NCBI RefSeq assembly: GCF_023573145.1
Contig: NZ_CP097636.1
Coordinates: 3,596,001-3,660,000, forward strand
Length of the DNA stretch: 64,000 nucleotides
Reading direction: 5' to 3'
From: Aquincola tertiaricarbonis
GTDB lineage: Bacteria; Pseudomonadota; Gammaproteobacteria; Burkholderiales; Burkholderiaceae_C
The notes beneath the pieces are model-generated. The model did not search any database and was not told where the DNA came from. It saw only the letters and a program-made list of their open reading frames with translations. Shown one piece after another: positions 42,085-52,359 of the stretch. Every line of letters starts with the position of its first letter. The first letter of the stretch is position 1. The position numbers and the translations under genes are program-made.

Positions 42085-42369
42085 TCAATGGAGAACCACC
42101 GGGTTCTGCGCCAGCTGGGTGAAGCGGGCGATGTAGTCGTCCAGTTCGTCTTCCGAAGGGCTGGTCTGGATCAGCGCCTCGACGCCGACCTTGAAGCTTT
42201 CGGCCATCGCCCCTTCCAGGAAGATTTCCTTGCGGGCGAACTTGTCGACGATTTCATAGCCGCCGCGGGTGAGCGCGGGGTCGTTGCCGGTAGGTTCCAC
42301 CGCGGCGCTGTCGCCCGGCAGGTCGAACTGCACCACCGCAAAATTGTCCGAGTTGTAGAGCATCAACAT
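42085..42369 (-). CDS. DUF3567 family protein
   Basis: A 94-residue protein (MLMLYNSDNFAVVQFDLP, RGGYEIVDKFARKEIFLEG) matching DUF3567, a small cytoplasmic family confined largely to Burkholderiales. Function unknown. GGAGAG lies 6 nt before ATG 42369; the second ATG at 42363 is also possible. It is 39 nt upstream of the double-AAA gene. Confidence 0.88.
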   Translation of the reverse strand: MLMLYNSDNFAVVQFDLPGDSAAVEPTGNDPALTRGGYEIVDKFARKEIFLEGAMAESFKVGVEALIQTSPSEDELDDYIARFTQLAQNPVVLH

Positions 42370-42460
42370 GGAGTTCTCTCCTTGCAGGCCAGTTGGCGCC
42401 GCTGCCGCAATATTCAAGCCATGAAGGCGGTTTGCGGTTGACAGGGCAAACGGCCGGCCT

Positions 42461-42554
42461 GCAGCGAGCTTGGGGGCCATGTCCAGCCGCCGGGCCGCCC
42501 CAAGGCTGGACGCGCCCCCCTGGGGGGCAGCGAGCGAAGCGAGCTTGGGGGCCC
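42461..42554. repeat. Intact copy of the dispersed intergenic repeat
   Basis: GCAGCGAGCTTGGGGGCC, then CCGCCGGGCCGCCCCAAGG, then CGCCCCCCTGGGGGGCAGCG and AGCGAAGCGAGCTTGGGGGC. It closely matches 21454-21529. It lies between the DUF3108 stop and the DUF3567 upstream region. Confidence 0.85.
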
Positions 42555-42556
42555 CA

Positions 42557-43756
42557 TCAATCCATGGGGAGCAGCTCCAAGGCATCGTCGTTGCCGCTGG
42601 TTGACAGGCGGGCCTTGACGGGGCGGTGCTCCTTGGCCGGGTCCAGCCAGATCTCCACATGGGTGTCGTAGGCCTTGCGCGGCTCACGCACCAGCTTCAG
42701 CGCCAGGGTCTCGCGGCCACCGCCCAAGGCCACGCTTTCCAGGCCCGCCACGCTGAACTGCCACACATCGGCATCGCCCCGGGCACCCGAGACGAAGAAC
42801 ACGATGCGCGAGCCGACATTGAAGCGCTTGGGCGCCGCATTGAGCACGCCGCCAATCTGCAGCATCCAGCTCAGCCGGTCCTGCGCGCCCGGCGGCAGGT
42901 CGAACTGCACCGACGGACCGGAGTAGGTGATCTTGCCCGCCGCCCGCTGGAAGTTGGCGGCCTGCGCGTCCTTGCCACGTCGGCGGATCAAAAAGCGCTC
43001 CGGCGCCACGCCGGCGCGGTCGATGGCACCGGTGCTGTTCCAGTCCAGCACGTTGAAGCCGGCCACGCTGCCGTCCAGCCGTGCCTCGTAGCGGCTGCCG
43101 TCGGCCGAGGGCGACCAGCGCAGCGTGCCGCTGCCCGAAAGCATGCCGCGCTTGAGCTGGTAGCGGGCACTGAAAGGTGCCGCCAGCCGGGTGGCGTACA
43201 CCGGCACCTGCACCGTTTCGGCGCGGGCGGCGGCCGGCGCGGCGGCAGCGGCGGTCGCCGCACCGGTGGCAGCGGCCATCGCCACCGCACCGCCGTCAGG
43301 GCCGGGAGGCGGCGACGACGGGCCTTCCTCGGCCGGCGGCGGCGGGGCCGGTACCTCCGTCGCTTCGGTCTGCGGCAGCTCGGCCAAGGGCTGCGGCCGC
43401 GCATCGGCATCGGACACGGGGCCCAGAGGCTCGGGTTCGGGCTCGGCCTGCTCCGGCGCCGCCGGTTGCGCCTGCGCAGCGCGCGGCGCCGCAGGCGCAG
43501 GCGCGGTCGCAGGCGCAGCAGCCTCGGCCGCCACCGGCTGGGCCAGCGACACCGGCAGCGCCTGGGCTGCCAGGCTGCGCACGGTGAAGGGTGCGGGCCG
43601 CGCCGTCGCCGGCGGCTCGGCCTGGCGGGCGGCGGCGCCGCCCACGGCGCCCAGGCCCCAGGCATGCGCCCCGACGATGGCCGAGGCCACGCCAGCCAGC
43701 ACCCAGCGGCGACGCCACAGTCCGTTGGCAGGGGCTGCCATCACAATCGCTTTCAT
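42557..43756 (-). CDS. DUF3108 domain protein with Pro/Ala-rich linker
   Basis: A 399-residue exported or membrane-anchored protein. A single N-terminal hydrophobic segment (RRWVLAGVASAIVGAHAWGL) is followed by about 150 residues of Ala/Pro/Glu-rich linker resembling TonB-like spacers, then a C-terminal DUF3108 domain (FSARYQLKRGMLSGSGTLRW, YEARLDGSVAGFNVLDWNS, DRLSWMLQIGGVL, HVEIWLDPAKEHRPVKARL). The family is periplasmic and of unknown function. Its ATG (43756) overlaps the ATG of the divergent FAH gene; an internal ATG at 43741 would leave a gap of 13 bp. Confidence 0.8.
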   Translation of the reverse strand: MKAIVMAAPANGLWRRRWVLAGVASAIVGAHAWGLGAVGGAAARQAEPPATARPAPFTVRSLAAQALPVSLAQPVAAEAAAPATAPAPAAPRAAQAQPAAPEQAEPEPEPLGPVSDADARPQPLAELPQTEATEVPAPPPPAEEGPSSPPPGPDGGAVAMAAATGAATAAAAAPAAARAETVQVPVYATRLAAPFSARYQLKRGMLSGSGTLRWSPSADGSRYEARLDGSVAGFNVLDWNSTGAIDRAGVAPERFLIRRRGKDAQAANFQRAAGKITYSGPSVQFDLPPGAQDRLSWMLQIGGVLNAAPKRFNVGSRIVFFVSGARGDADVWQFSVAGLESVALGGGRETLALKLVREPRKAYDTHVEIWLDPAKEHRPVKARLSTSGNDDALELLPMD

Positions 43757-44744
43757 GAAACTCGCTACGTACAAGGATGGATCGCGGGACGGCCAGCTGG
43801 TGGTGGTGTCCCGCGACCTCACCACAGCCCATTTTGCGACCGGCATCGCCACGCGGATGCAGCAGCTGCTGGACGACTGGAACTTCATCAGCCCACAGCT
43901 GGAAGACCTGTACCAGACCCTGAACCAGGGCAAGGCACGGCATGGATTTGCGTTCGAGCCCGCCAAGTGCATGGCGCCGCTGCCGCGGGCCTACCAGTGG
44001 GCCGACGGCTCAGCCTACATCAACCACGTGGAGCTGGTGCGTCGCGCCCGCAAAGCCGAGGTGCCCGAGAGTTTCTACACCGACCCGCTGATGTACCAAG
44101 GCGGCAGCGACGACTTCCTGGGTCCGTGCGACCCCGCCAAGTTCGGCGACGAGGCCTGGGGCATCGACTTCGAGGCCGAGCTGGCGGTGGTCACCGGCGA
44201 CATCCCGATGGGTTGCGGACCCGAGCGGGCGCTGGAAGGCATACGCCTGCTGATGCTGGCCAACGACTGGAGCCTGCGCCACCTGATCCCTTCCGAGCTG
44301 GCCAAGGGCTTCGGATTTTTCCAGAGCAAGCCGGCCACCGCCTTCAGCCCGGTGGCGGTGACGCCCGACGAGCTGGGCGAGGCCTGGCGCGGCGGCCGCC
44401 TGCACCTGACGCTGCAAAGCACCTGGAACGGCCGCACCGTGGGCCTGACCGAAGCCGGCCCGGAGATGACCTTCCACTTCGGCCAGCTGATCGCGCACAT
44501 GGCCCGCACACGGCGGGTGCGCGCCGGCAGCATCGTGGGCAGCGGCACCGTCAGCAACAAGGACTGGTCGCGCGGCTATGCCTGCATCGCCGAGAAACGG
44601 GCGATCGAGACCATCGAAGGCGGCGAGCCCAAGACCGGCTTCATGCAGGACGGCGACACCATCCGCATCGAGATGAAGGGCGCCGACGGCCAGAGCGTGT
44701 TCGGCGCCATCGAGCAGACGGTGCACGTGGAGGACGCGCGCTGA
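43755..44744 (+). CDS. Fumarylacetoacetate hydrolase (FAH) family protein
   Basis: A 329-residue FAH-fold hydrolase. The start MKLATYKDGSRDGQLVVVSR is typical for the betaproteobacterial subgroup. Metal-binding acidic residues lie in WGIDFEAELAVVTGD; later motifs are MLANDWSLRHL and KDWSRGYACIAEKRAIE. It probably hydrolyses a C-C bond of an acylpyruvate-like substrate in aromatic or tyrosine catabolism; the neighbours do not settle the substrate. There is no ribosome site I can see. The start codon shares CATG with the divergent DUF3108 gene. Confidence 0.87.
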   Translation: MKLATYKDGSRDGQLVVVSRDLTTAHFATGIATRMQQLLDDWNFISPQLEDLYQTLNQGKARHGFAFEPAKCMAPLPRAYQWADGSAYINHVELVRRARKAEVPESFYTDPLMYQGGSDDFLGPCDPAKFGDEAWGIDFEAELAVVTGDIPMGCGPERALEGIRLLMLANDWSLRHLIPSELAKGFGFFQSKPATAFSPVAVTPDELGEAWRGGRLHLTLQSTWNGRTVGLTEAGPEMTFHFGQLIAHMARTRRVRAGSIVGSGTVSNKDWSRGYACIAEKRAIETIEGGEPKTGFMQDGDTIRIEMKGADGQSVFGAIEQTVHVEDAR

Positions 44745-44760
44745 GCGCGCCGGCAGCCCG

Positions 44761-45243
44761 ATGAGCGAGGTATCGCGCACCTTCAAGCTGGTCACGCTGT
44801 GGCTGGTGATCGGCGTGGCCGTGTTCCTCGGCGTGGAGTGGTGGCAGGCCGAACAGCAGCGCAGCCGCTTCAGCAGCCAGGGCGGCGTGGTGGAACTGCG
44901 CCGGGGGCCCGACGGCCACTTCCACTGGCCGGGCCGGGTCAACGGCATCGCGGTCGATTTCCTGGTGGACACCGGCGCCACCAGCACCGCGTTGCCGCAG
45001 TCACTGGCCGAAGAGGCGCGGCTGGTGATGGAAGGCAGCGTGACCTCCTCCACCGCCGGTGGCGTGGTGCGCGGCAGCGTGGCCCGCGCCGACATCGAGC
45101 TGCAGGGCGGCGTCAGCGCCGAGCGGCTGCGGGTGACGGTGCTGCCCGCGCTGGAAGCGCCGCTGCTGGGCATGGACGTGCTGTCGAAGATGCACTTCAG
45201 CCAGCGCGGCGGCGTGCTGCGCTTTGAACCGCCGAGCCCATGA
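44761..45243 (+). CDS. Membrane-anchored retropepsin-like aspartic protease
   Basis: A 160-residue protein with one N-terminal membrane helix (LVTLWLVIGVAVFLGVEW) and a clan AA protease domain: VDFLVDTGATSTALP contains the catalytic DTGA, and APLLGMDVLSKM is the conserved flap-distal motif of the TIGR02281 group. It would act as a dimer facing the periplasm. It starts 17 nt after the FAH stop and overlaps the next gene by 4 nt (ATGA), so FAH, protease and TraB/GumN genes are probably one operon. Confidence 0.87.
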   Translation: MSEVSRTFKLVTLWLVIGVAVFLGVEWWQAEQQRSRFSSQGGVVELRRGPDGHFHWPGRVNGIAVDFLVDTGATSTALPQSLAEEARLVMEGSVTSSTAGGVVRGSVARADIELQGGVSAERLRVTVLPALEAPLLGMDVLSKMHFSQRGGVLRFEPPSP

Positions 45244-46247
45244 ACCCCACCTGCCCGATGCGCCCCTTCCCGTTCAACCGCCTGGGCTGGCGGCGCCTGC
45301 TGGCCGTGGCCACCGCCATGGCCGGGCTGTGGGGGCTGCCCGCGGTGGCGGCCGAGCCGGCGCCGCGCACCGACTGCCCGCCGGTGGCCACGCAGCCCAC
45401 GCCCGAGCAGCTGCGCACCGCCATCGCGCAGGCGCGCGACCACGGCTTCCTGTGGCGCTTCGAGAGGGACGGCCAGGGCGGCTACCTCTACGGCACGGTG
45501 CACGTGGGCAAGCTGGCCTGGGCCGTGCCCGGACCGACGGTGAGCGAGGCGCTGCGCTCCAGCGACACCTTGGCGCTGGAGCTGGACTTCAGCGACCCCG
45601 CGCTGGCCCGCAAGGTGGCCGACAGCATGGCCGCGCCCGGCGCCGATGCGCCGCCGCTGCCGCCTGCGCTGCAGGCGCGGCTCGACCAGCTGATCCGCGC
45701 CGCCTGCCTGCCGCAGCTGGGGCAGCAGCACCCGGTGATGCAGGCGCTGGCGCTCACCACCCTGGCCGCCCGCGTGGACGGGCTGGACCCGGCCTATGCG
45801 CAGGAATTCGCGCTCACCGGCTTCATGAGCACGCTGCGCCGCAGGATCGTGTCACTGGAAACGCCCGAGCTGCAGATGGCCGCGCTGGTGCCCCCCGACC
45901 CGGCCGAGGCCCAGCGCCTGGTGCAGCAGATGGTGGAGCAGCTGGAAGCCGACCGCACCCGCGGCATGGTGGTGCGCCTGGCCGACGTGTGGGCCCGCGG
46001 CGACTTGGCACAGCTGGAGCGCTACGACCAGTGGTGCGAATGCGTGGAGACCGACGAGGACCGCCGCCAGCTGCAGCGCCTGAACGACGAGCGCAACCCC
46101 GGCCTGGCCGAGCGCATCGAGGCGCTGCACCGGGAGGGCCGCCGCCTGTTCGTGGCCGTGGGCGCGCTGCACATGACCGGCCCGCAGGCCTTGCCGCGGC
46201 TGCTGGCGCAGCGCGGTTTCACGGTGGTGCGGGTGCCGCTGCGCTAG
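45240..46247 (+). CDS. TraB/GumN family protein
   Basis: A 335-residue exported protein; the signal ends near VAAEP (residue 40). GYLYGTVHVGKL and LFVAVGALHMTGPQALPRLL are the paired GxxH-type motifs of the TraB/GumN family (TIKI-like metalloproteases). This family is distinct from conjugation TraB. Periplasmic peptidase activity is a family-based guess. It is translationally coupled to the aspartic protease. Confidence 0.87.
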   Translation: MNPTCPMRPFPFNRLGWRRLLAVATAMAGLWGLPAVAAEPAPRTDCPPVATQPTPEQLRTAIAQARDHGFLWRFERDGQGGYLYGTVHVGKLAWAVPGPTVSEALRSSDTLALELDFSDPALARKVADSMAAPGADAPPLPPALQARLDQLIRAACLPQLGQQHPVMQALALTTLAARVDGLDPAYAQEFALTGFMSTLRRRIVSLETPELQMAALVPPDPAEAQRLVQQMVEQLEADRTRGMVVRLADVWARGDLAQLERYDQWCECVETDEDRRQLQRLNDERNPGLAERIEALHREGRRLFVAVGALHMTGPQALPRLLAQRGFTVVRVPLR

Positions 46248-46348
46248 ACCCACGGCGGCGGCGGCGCCGCGGCACCGCCACCGCTGTGCACAATGGGTCG
46301 CAGCCGTACCCCCGACGACCTCAAGCAACACCGCCCAGGAGACCTCCC

Positions 46349-46993
46349 ATGGCCGACAGCGCCTCCCCCTTCTCTTCGCTCGTGCCCGGCTTCGATTTCC
46401 TTCAGAACCTCGTCAAGGGCGCCGGCTCGGCCATGCCGTCCATCGGCCAGTGGGTGGCGCCCACGCTGGACCCGGCCGAGCTGACCAAGCGCATCGACGA
46501 GCTGAAGACGGTGCAGTTCTGGCTGGAGCAGAACGCCCGCATGCTGGCGGCCACCATCCAGGCGCTGGAAGTGCAGCGCATGACGCTGAGCACGCTCAAG
46601 ACGATGAACGTGCAGGTGCAGGACCTGCAGGAGGCGATGAAGATCAAGCTGCCCGAGGCGCCCGCGCCTGCCGCCAAAGCGGCGGCCACCGCCGCCGAGG
46701 GGGAGGCGGCCGAGCCTGCCGCGAAGCCGGCCGGCGTGGTCGACCCGATGCAGTGGTGGGGCGCGCTGACCAAGCAGTTCACCGAACTGGCGGCCGAGGC
46801 CATCAAGGAGGGCTCGGCGCAGGCCGCGCAGGTGGCGCAGCTGGCCAAGATGCCCTCGCCCCTGCAGGCGGCCACGGCCACGCCGGCCGCCACGCCGTCG
46901 GCATCGGCCAAGGCGGGCGCAACGGCTGCCGCCGCACCGGCCCGGAAGGCGGCTGCCAAGAAGGCGGCGCGCAAGCGACCGAGCGCCGGCTGA
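46349..46993 (+). CDS. phaM: PhaM-like polyhydroxyalkanoate granule-associated protein
   Basis: A 214-residue protein resembling Ralstonia PhaM: an N-terminal FDFLQNLVKGAGSAMPSIGQ, TLDPAELTKRIDELKTVQFW, LEQNARMLAATIQALEVQRM coiled region, then an Ala-rich stretch and a Lys/Ala/Pro tail (ARKAAAKKAARKRPSAG) like the AKKA repeats that bind DNA in PhaM. PhaM activates PHB synthase and ties granules to the nucleoid. The ATG at 46349 has CAGGAG upstream. No PHA synthase is in the window. Confidence 0.82.
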   Translation: MADSASPFSSLVPGFDFLQNLVKGAGSAMPSIGQWVAPTLDPAELTKRIDELKTVQFWLEQNARMLAATIQALEVQRMTLSTLKTMNVQVQDLQEAMKIKLPEAPAPAAKAAATAAEGEAAEPAAKPAGVVDPMQWWGALTKQFTELAAEAIKEGSAQAAQVAQLAKMPSPLQAATATPAATPSASAKAGATAAAAPARKAAAKKAARKRPSAG

Positions 46994-47015
46994 TCGTTCA
47001 CATCCCGCGGTTGTC

Positions 47016-48224
47016 ATGATCCCGTTCATCCACGCCCACGCCACGCACCCCGACTGGCGCATGGCCCTGGCCCTGGCGGCCGCCCAGATCGACGCGCAGC
47101 GGGCCGCGCATGCGCGCGCCCAGAAAGCCGGCGCACCGGCCTTCAGCCTTGGCTTCGTGTACTTCAGCGACCACTACTCCGCCCATGTCGACGCCCTGCT
47201 GGCGGAACTGAACACCCGCTGGCCGGGTATCCGCTGGGTGGGCTCGGTGGGCGTGGGCGTGGCCGCCAGCGGCGTGGAATACATCGACGAGCCGGCGCTG
47301 GCGCTGATGCTGGCGCCGCTGGCGCCCGAGAGCTTCCAGGTGTTTTCCGGCGCACGGCCGCTGGGCGGCAAGGAACCGTACACCGCCCTGGTGCATGCCG
47401 ACCCGGGCACGCCCGACCTGGCCGAGCTGATCGGCGAGCTCAGCGGCCGCACCGGCTCGGGCTACCTGTTCGGCGGCCTGGCCGCCGGCCGCCACGGCGC
47501 GCTGCACATCGCCGACACGGTGTGCCGCGGCGGCCTGTCGGGCGTGGGCTTTGCGCAGGGGCTGCCGCTGCTGTCACGCGTCACCCAGGGCTGCCAGCCG
47601 GTGGGGCCGGTGCGCAGGGTGACGGCGGCGCAGCGCAACGTGGTCACCGCGCTGGACGGCGAGCCGGCGCTGGACTGCCTGCTGCGTGACCTGGGCATCG
47701 CGCTGGACGACCCGCATGCCGCGCTGCCCAAGCTGCGCGCCACGCTGGTGGGCCTGACCGATGGCGGCAGCGACCTGCTGACGCGGCCCGGCCAGTTCGG
47801 CACCGACACCCGGGTGCGCCACCTGGTGGGCCTGGACCCCGGCGCCCGCGGCATCGCGGTGGCCGACCTGGTGGAGCCCGGCATGCAGCTGGCCTTCTGC
47901 CACCGCGACGCCCAGGCCGCGCGGCGCGACCTGGTGCGCATCTGCAGCGAGATCCGCGAAGAGCTGGAGCCGGCCACCGAAGGCGCCGACGCCACCGCCG
48001 GCCCGGCCGACCCGCTGCAGCGCGTGGCCGGCGCGCTGTACATCAGCTGCGCCGGCCGCGGCGGCCCGCACTTCGGCTCCCCCTCGGCCGAGATGCAGAT
48101 CGTGCAGCATGCGCTGGGCGACGTGCCGCTGATCGGCTTCTTCGCCGGCGGCGAGATTGCGCGGCACCACCTGTACGGCTACACGGGGGTGCTGACGGTG
48201 TTTCTGCAACCTCAACCTGCGTGA
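47016..48224 (+). CDS. FIST domain signal-transduction protein
   Basis: A 402-residue cytoplasmic protein with FIST N (WVGSVGVGVAASGVEYIDEPA, SGYLFGGLAAGRHG) and FIST C (GALYISCAGRGGPHFGSP, DVPLIGFFAGGEIARHHLYG) domains. FIST proteins are thought to sense small ligands such as amino acids and often accompany signalling proteins. It starts 22 nt after phaM and overlaps the convergent EamA gene by 13 bp at the 3' end. Confidence 0.88.
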   Translation: MIPFIHAHATHPDWRMALALAAAQIDAQRAAHARAQKAGAPAFSLGFVYFSDHYSAHVDALLAELNTRWPGIRWVGSVGVGVAASGVEYIDEPALALMLAPLAPESFQVFSGARPLGGKEPYTALVHADPGTPDLAELIGELSGRTGSGYLFGGLAAGRHGALHIADTVCRGGLSGVGFAQGLPLLSRVTQGCQPVGPVRRVTAAQRNVVTALDGEPALDCLLRDLGIALDDPHAALPKLRATLVGLTDGGSDLLTRPGQFGTDTRVRHLVGLDPGARGIAVADLVEPGMQLAFCHRDAQAARRDLVRICSEIREELEPATEGADATAGPADPLQRVAGALYISCAGRGGPHFGSPSAEMQIVQHALGDVPLIGFFAGGEIARHHLYGYTGVLTVFLQPQPA

Positions 48225-49183
48225 GCTTCGACGGCCTCCACCGGCTCCGGCCGCACCCGCAGCGCCCACGCCACGCCGGCCACCAGCAGCACGATGCCCA
48301 GCAGCGTGGCCGGGGCTGGCCACTGGCCGCGCAGCAGGAAGGCATAGGCCAGGGCTGACAGCGTCTCGAACACGATGAGCTGGCCCACCAGCGTGGTGGG
48401 CAGGCGCTGGCTGGCCTCGTTCCAGCACAGCGTGCCCAGCCAAGAGGCAAACAGCCCGATGGCCAGCATCAAGCCCAGGAACAGCCCCGGCGTGGGCCCC
48501 AGCGGCATCGCAAAGGGCTGCGCCGTCGCGCTGTTCCAGATCCACACGCCGGCAAAGCCCAGCACCGCCATCGGCAGCGTGGCGATGCCTTGCGCGGTGG
48601 CCCAGCTGCGCGGGCTGCGGTCGGAGTGGTGGCGCAGCCAGTCGGCATTGCGCATCGGGTACCAGGTCCAGCAGGCCACGGCCGCGATGGCCAGCAGCGC
48701 GCCGGTGGCATAACGGCCCAGGTCGGCGGCGGGGTCGGCACGCAGCTGCTGCAGCTCCGACTGGTTGACGCAGCCGATACCCAGCGCGATGAGCCCCAGC
48801 GACGGTGCCAGCCGCAGCCAGGGCAAGCGGCCGTCGCGCTCGGCATCACGCAGGTTGGAGCAGATGGCGATGACCACCGGCAGCGTGCCGATGATCATGG
48901 TGGGCAGCGGCCCGCCGGCCCGCTGGATGGCGGCCGACAGGCACAGGTAGTACAGCACGTTGCCCACCAGCGAGAGCTTGGCCGCCTCGATCCAGTCGCT
49001 GCGGGTGAACTGCGCCATGCGACGCCGGTCCAGCCACAGCATGGGCAGCGCGATGACGCCGAAGGCCAGGTAGCGGCCGAAGGACAACAAGGTGGCGGGG
49101 TAGTCGGGCAGCAGCGTGGGCGCGACGAAGACCAGGCCCCACATCAGGCCGGCGGCCAGGGCGAACAAGGTACCGATGAGCAT
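48212..49183 (-). CDS. EamA/DMT-family membrane transporter
   Basis: A 323-residue protein with about ten membrane helices in two EamA repeats: LIGTLFALAAGLMWGLVFVA at the N terminus and LGTLCWNEASQRLPTTLVGQ, LIVFETLSALAYAFLLRGQ in repeat 2. Probably exports a metabolite or amino acid. Start at ATG 49183, where homology begins. It follows the AraC regulator by 67 bp on the same strand, so the regulator may control it. Confidence 0.85.
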   Translation of the reverse strand: MLIGTLFALAAGLMWGLVFVAPTLLPDYPATLLSFGRYLAFGVIALPMLWLDRRRMAQFTRSDWIEAAKLSLVGNVLYYLCLSAAIQRAGGPLPTMIIGTLPVVIAICSNLRDAERDGRLPWLRLAPSLGLIALGIGCVNQSELQQLRADPAADLGRYATGALLAIAAVACWTWYPMRNADWLRHHSDRSPRSWATAQGIATLPMAVLGFAGVWIWNSATAQPFAMPLGPTPGLFLGLMLAIGLFASWLGTLCWNEASQRLPTTLVGQLIVFETLSALAYAFLLRGQWPAPATLLGIVLLVAGVAWALRVRPEPVEAVEAHAG

Positions 49184-49250
49184 CCCGCCAGTGTCGGCGC
49201 TGTGGCCGGCCGCGGTCTTGTACCGGATTGCGCTGGGCCCGGCCCGCCCT

Positions 49251-50090
49251 TCAGCGGCCGCCCACCTGCCGCGCATACCGCGCCGGCGTGACCCCGTAGC
49301 GCTGCAGGAAGGCGCGGGTCAGGTGCGCCTGGTCGGCCAGGCCCACGGCGGCGGCGACGTCGGCCGGCCTGTCGCCCCGCGCCAGCCGCTGCTTGGCCTG
49401 CAGCAGGCGCAGCGCCATCAGCATCTGGTGCGGCGTGGCGCCATGCGCGGCCTTGAAGCTGCGCTGGAAGTGGAAGGGGCTGAGCCCCGCCACCGCCGCC
49501 AGCTGCTCCAGCCGCAGCGGCTCGGCCAGGTGGGCCTGCAGGTAGTCGATCACCGCCGAAAACCGGGGCTGTGCGTGGGCCGATCGCACGCCAACCGACC
49601 TTGCGGCAGGCCGAACCCGCGGCCGCAGCAGCGCCAGCAACTCCAGCAGGCCGCTGTCGAAGGCCAGGTCATCCGCCGACTGCCACAGCGCGCCCAGCCG
49701 CTGGCTCACCTGGGCCGCCAGCGCGGCGTCGTTCAGCACCGCGGTGTCGAAGTGCCAGGCCGCGTCGCCGGTGACGGCCTGCAGCAGTTCGGCATCGAGG
49801 TACAGCATGCGGTAACCCCAGCCGGCTTCGGTCTCGGCGCGGCCGGTGTGCAGCTCGTCGGGGCTCATCAGCACCACCGAGCCGGCGGCGGCCAGGTGGT
49901 CGCTGCCCCGGTAGCGGAAGCGCTCGGCCCCGCTGGCGATGGCGCCCAGGCCGTAGGCGTCGTGGGTGTGCGGCTCGAAGCTGTGGCGCACGATGTGGGC
50001 GCGGTACAGCTCCACGCCCGCACGGTGCGTGGGGCGGCGGAACTCGGCGCGGTCGGCCGGGTGGTCGAACTGTTCGGGCACCGCTTGCAT
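49251..50090 (-). CDS. AraC-family transcriptional regulator
   Basis: A 279-residue regulator: an N-terminal AraC-type cupin (HSFEPHTHDAYGLGAIASG, GSVVLMSPDELHTGRAE) and a C-terminal double helix-turn-helix (LRLEQLAAVAGLSPFHFQRS and PADVAAAVGLADQAHLTRAF, ending QRYGVTPARYARQ). This form often sits next to EamA or LysE exporters that it activates. Ligand unknown. Confidence 0.9.
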   Translation of the reverse strand: MQAVPEQFDHPADRAEFRRPTHRAGVELYRAHIVRHSFEPHTHDAYGLGAIASGAERFRYRGSDHLAAAGSVVLMSPDELHTGRAETEAGWGYRMLYLDAELLQAVTGDAAWHFDTAVLNDAALAAQVSQRLGALWQSADDLAFDSGLLELLALLRPRVRPAARSVGVRSAHAQPRFSAVIDYLQAHLAEPLRLEQLAAVAGLSPFHFQRSFKAAHGATPHQMLMALRLLQAKQRLARGDRPADVAAAVGLADQAHLTRAFLQRYGVTPARYARQVGGR

Positions 50091-50252
50091 GCGCCGATGA
50101 TGGCATGCGGCATCGACCTACATGCAACCGCGCCCCGGACCGACGGTTATGGGTGTGAGCGCGCGGCACAGTGGCTTCACCGCTGAACGAGACAGCGGGC
50201 GGCGGCGCGACAGCGCAGCCTTCCACCCCACAAAGCCTACGAAGGAACCACC

Positions 50253-50438
50253 ATGAACGACGATCAAGTCAAGGGCCGCCTGACGGACGCCAAGGGCCAC
50301 ATCAAGGAAGCCGTCGGCAAGGCCGTCGGCAACGAGAAGCTGCAGTCCGAAGGTCTGGCCGACCAGGCCAAGGGCACGGCGCAGAAGACCTACGGCGACG
50401 CCAAGGAAGACGTCAAGGACGCCGTGAAGGGCCGCTGA
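50253..50438 (+). CDS. csbD: CsbD family stress-response protein
   Basis: A 61-residue hydrophilic protein (MNDDQVKGRLTDAKGHIKEA, GNEKLQSEGLADQAKGTAQK), a typical CsbD. The family rises under general stress and its molecular role is unknown. AAGGAA lies 6 nt before the ATG. A strong hairpin follows at 50488-50508. Confidence 0.92.
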   Translation: MNDDQVKGRLTDAKGHIKEAVGKAVGNEKLQSEGLADQAKGTAQKTYGDAKEDVKDAVKGR

Positions 50439-50487
50439 AGCGCGGACCCCTCGGGCGCCTGAGACGTGAGGCGCCACCACCGACCCA

Positions 50488-50508
50488 GCGGGCCCCTTGA
50501 GGGCCCGC
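50488..50508. terminator. Hairpin between convergent csbD and glpV
   Basis: Perfect 8-bp stem GCGGGCCC/GGGCCCGC with a 5-nt loop. The flanks are only weakly T-rich (CTGGCTTTG on the plus strand), so it is a plausible bidirectional terminator without a T-run. Confidence 0.6.
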
Positions 50509-50533
50509 CTGGCTTTGTGGCTCTGCTTGCAGC

Positions 50534-52267
<1,734 letters not shown>

Positions 52268-52282
52268 GTTTGTCTCCTCGGT

Positions 52283-52331
52283 GTGCTTCCCCGCGACTGC
52301 GGTTCGGGTGACCACGGCCCCGGGGAAGCAC
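52283..52331 (-). other. 11-bp inverted repeat between glpU and glpV
   Basis: GTGCTTCCCCG (52283-52293) and CGGGGAAGCAC (52321-52331) form a perfect 11-bp stem with a 27-nt loop. It falls in the 92-bp gap just before glpV and inside the operon transcript. In many ABC operons such stems stabilise or process mRNA so that the binding protein is made in excess; that role is inferred. Confidence 0.65.
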
Positions 52332-52359
52332 CGGGCCGGATTCCCTTTCGACTCGGGCC

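Noticed and set aside
45240..46247. Conjugative transfer protein TraB
   Set aside because: The GTVHVG and GALHMTG motifs belong to the TraB/GumN hydrolase family; there are no conjugation genes nearby.
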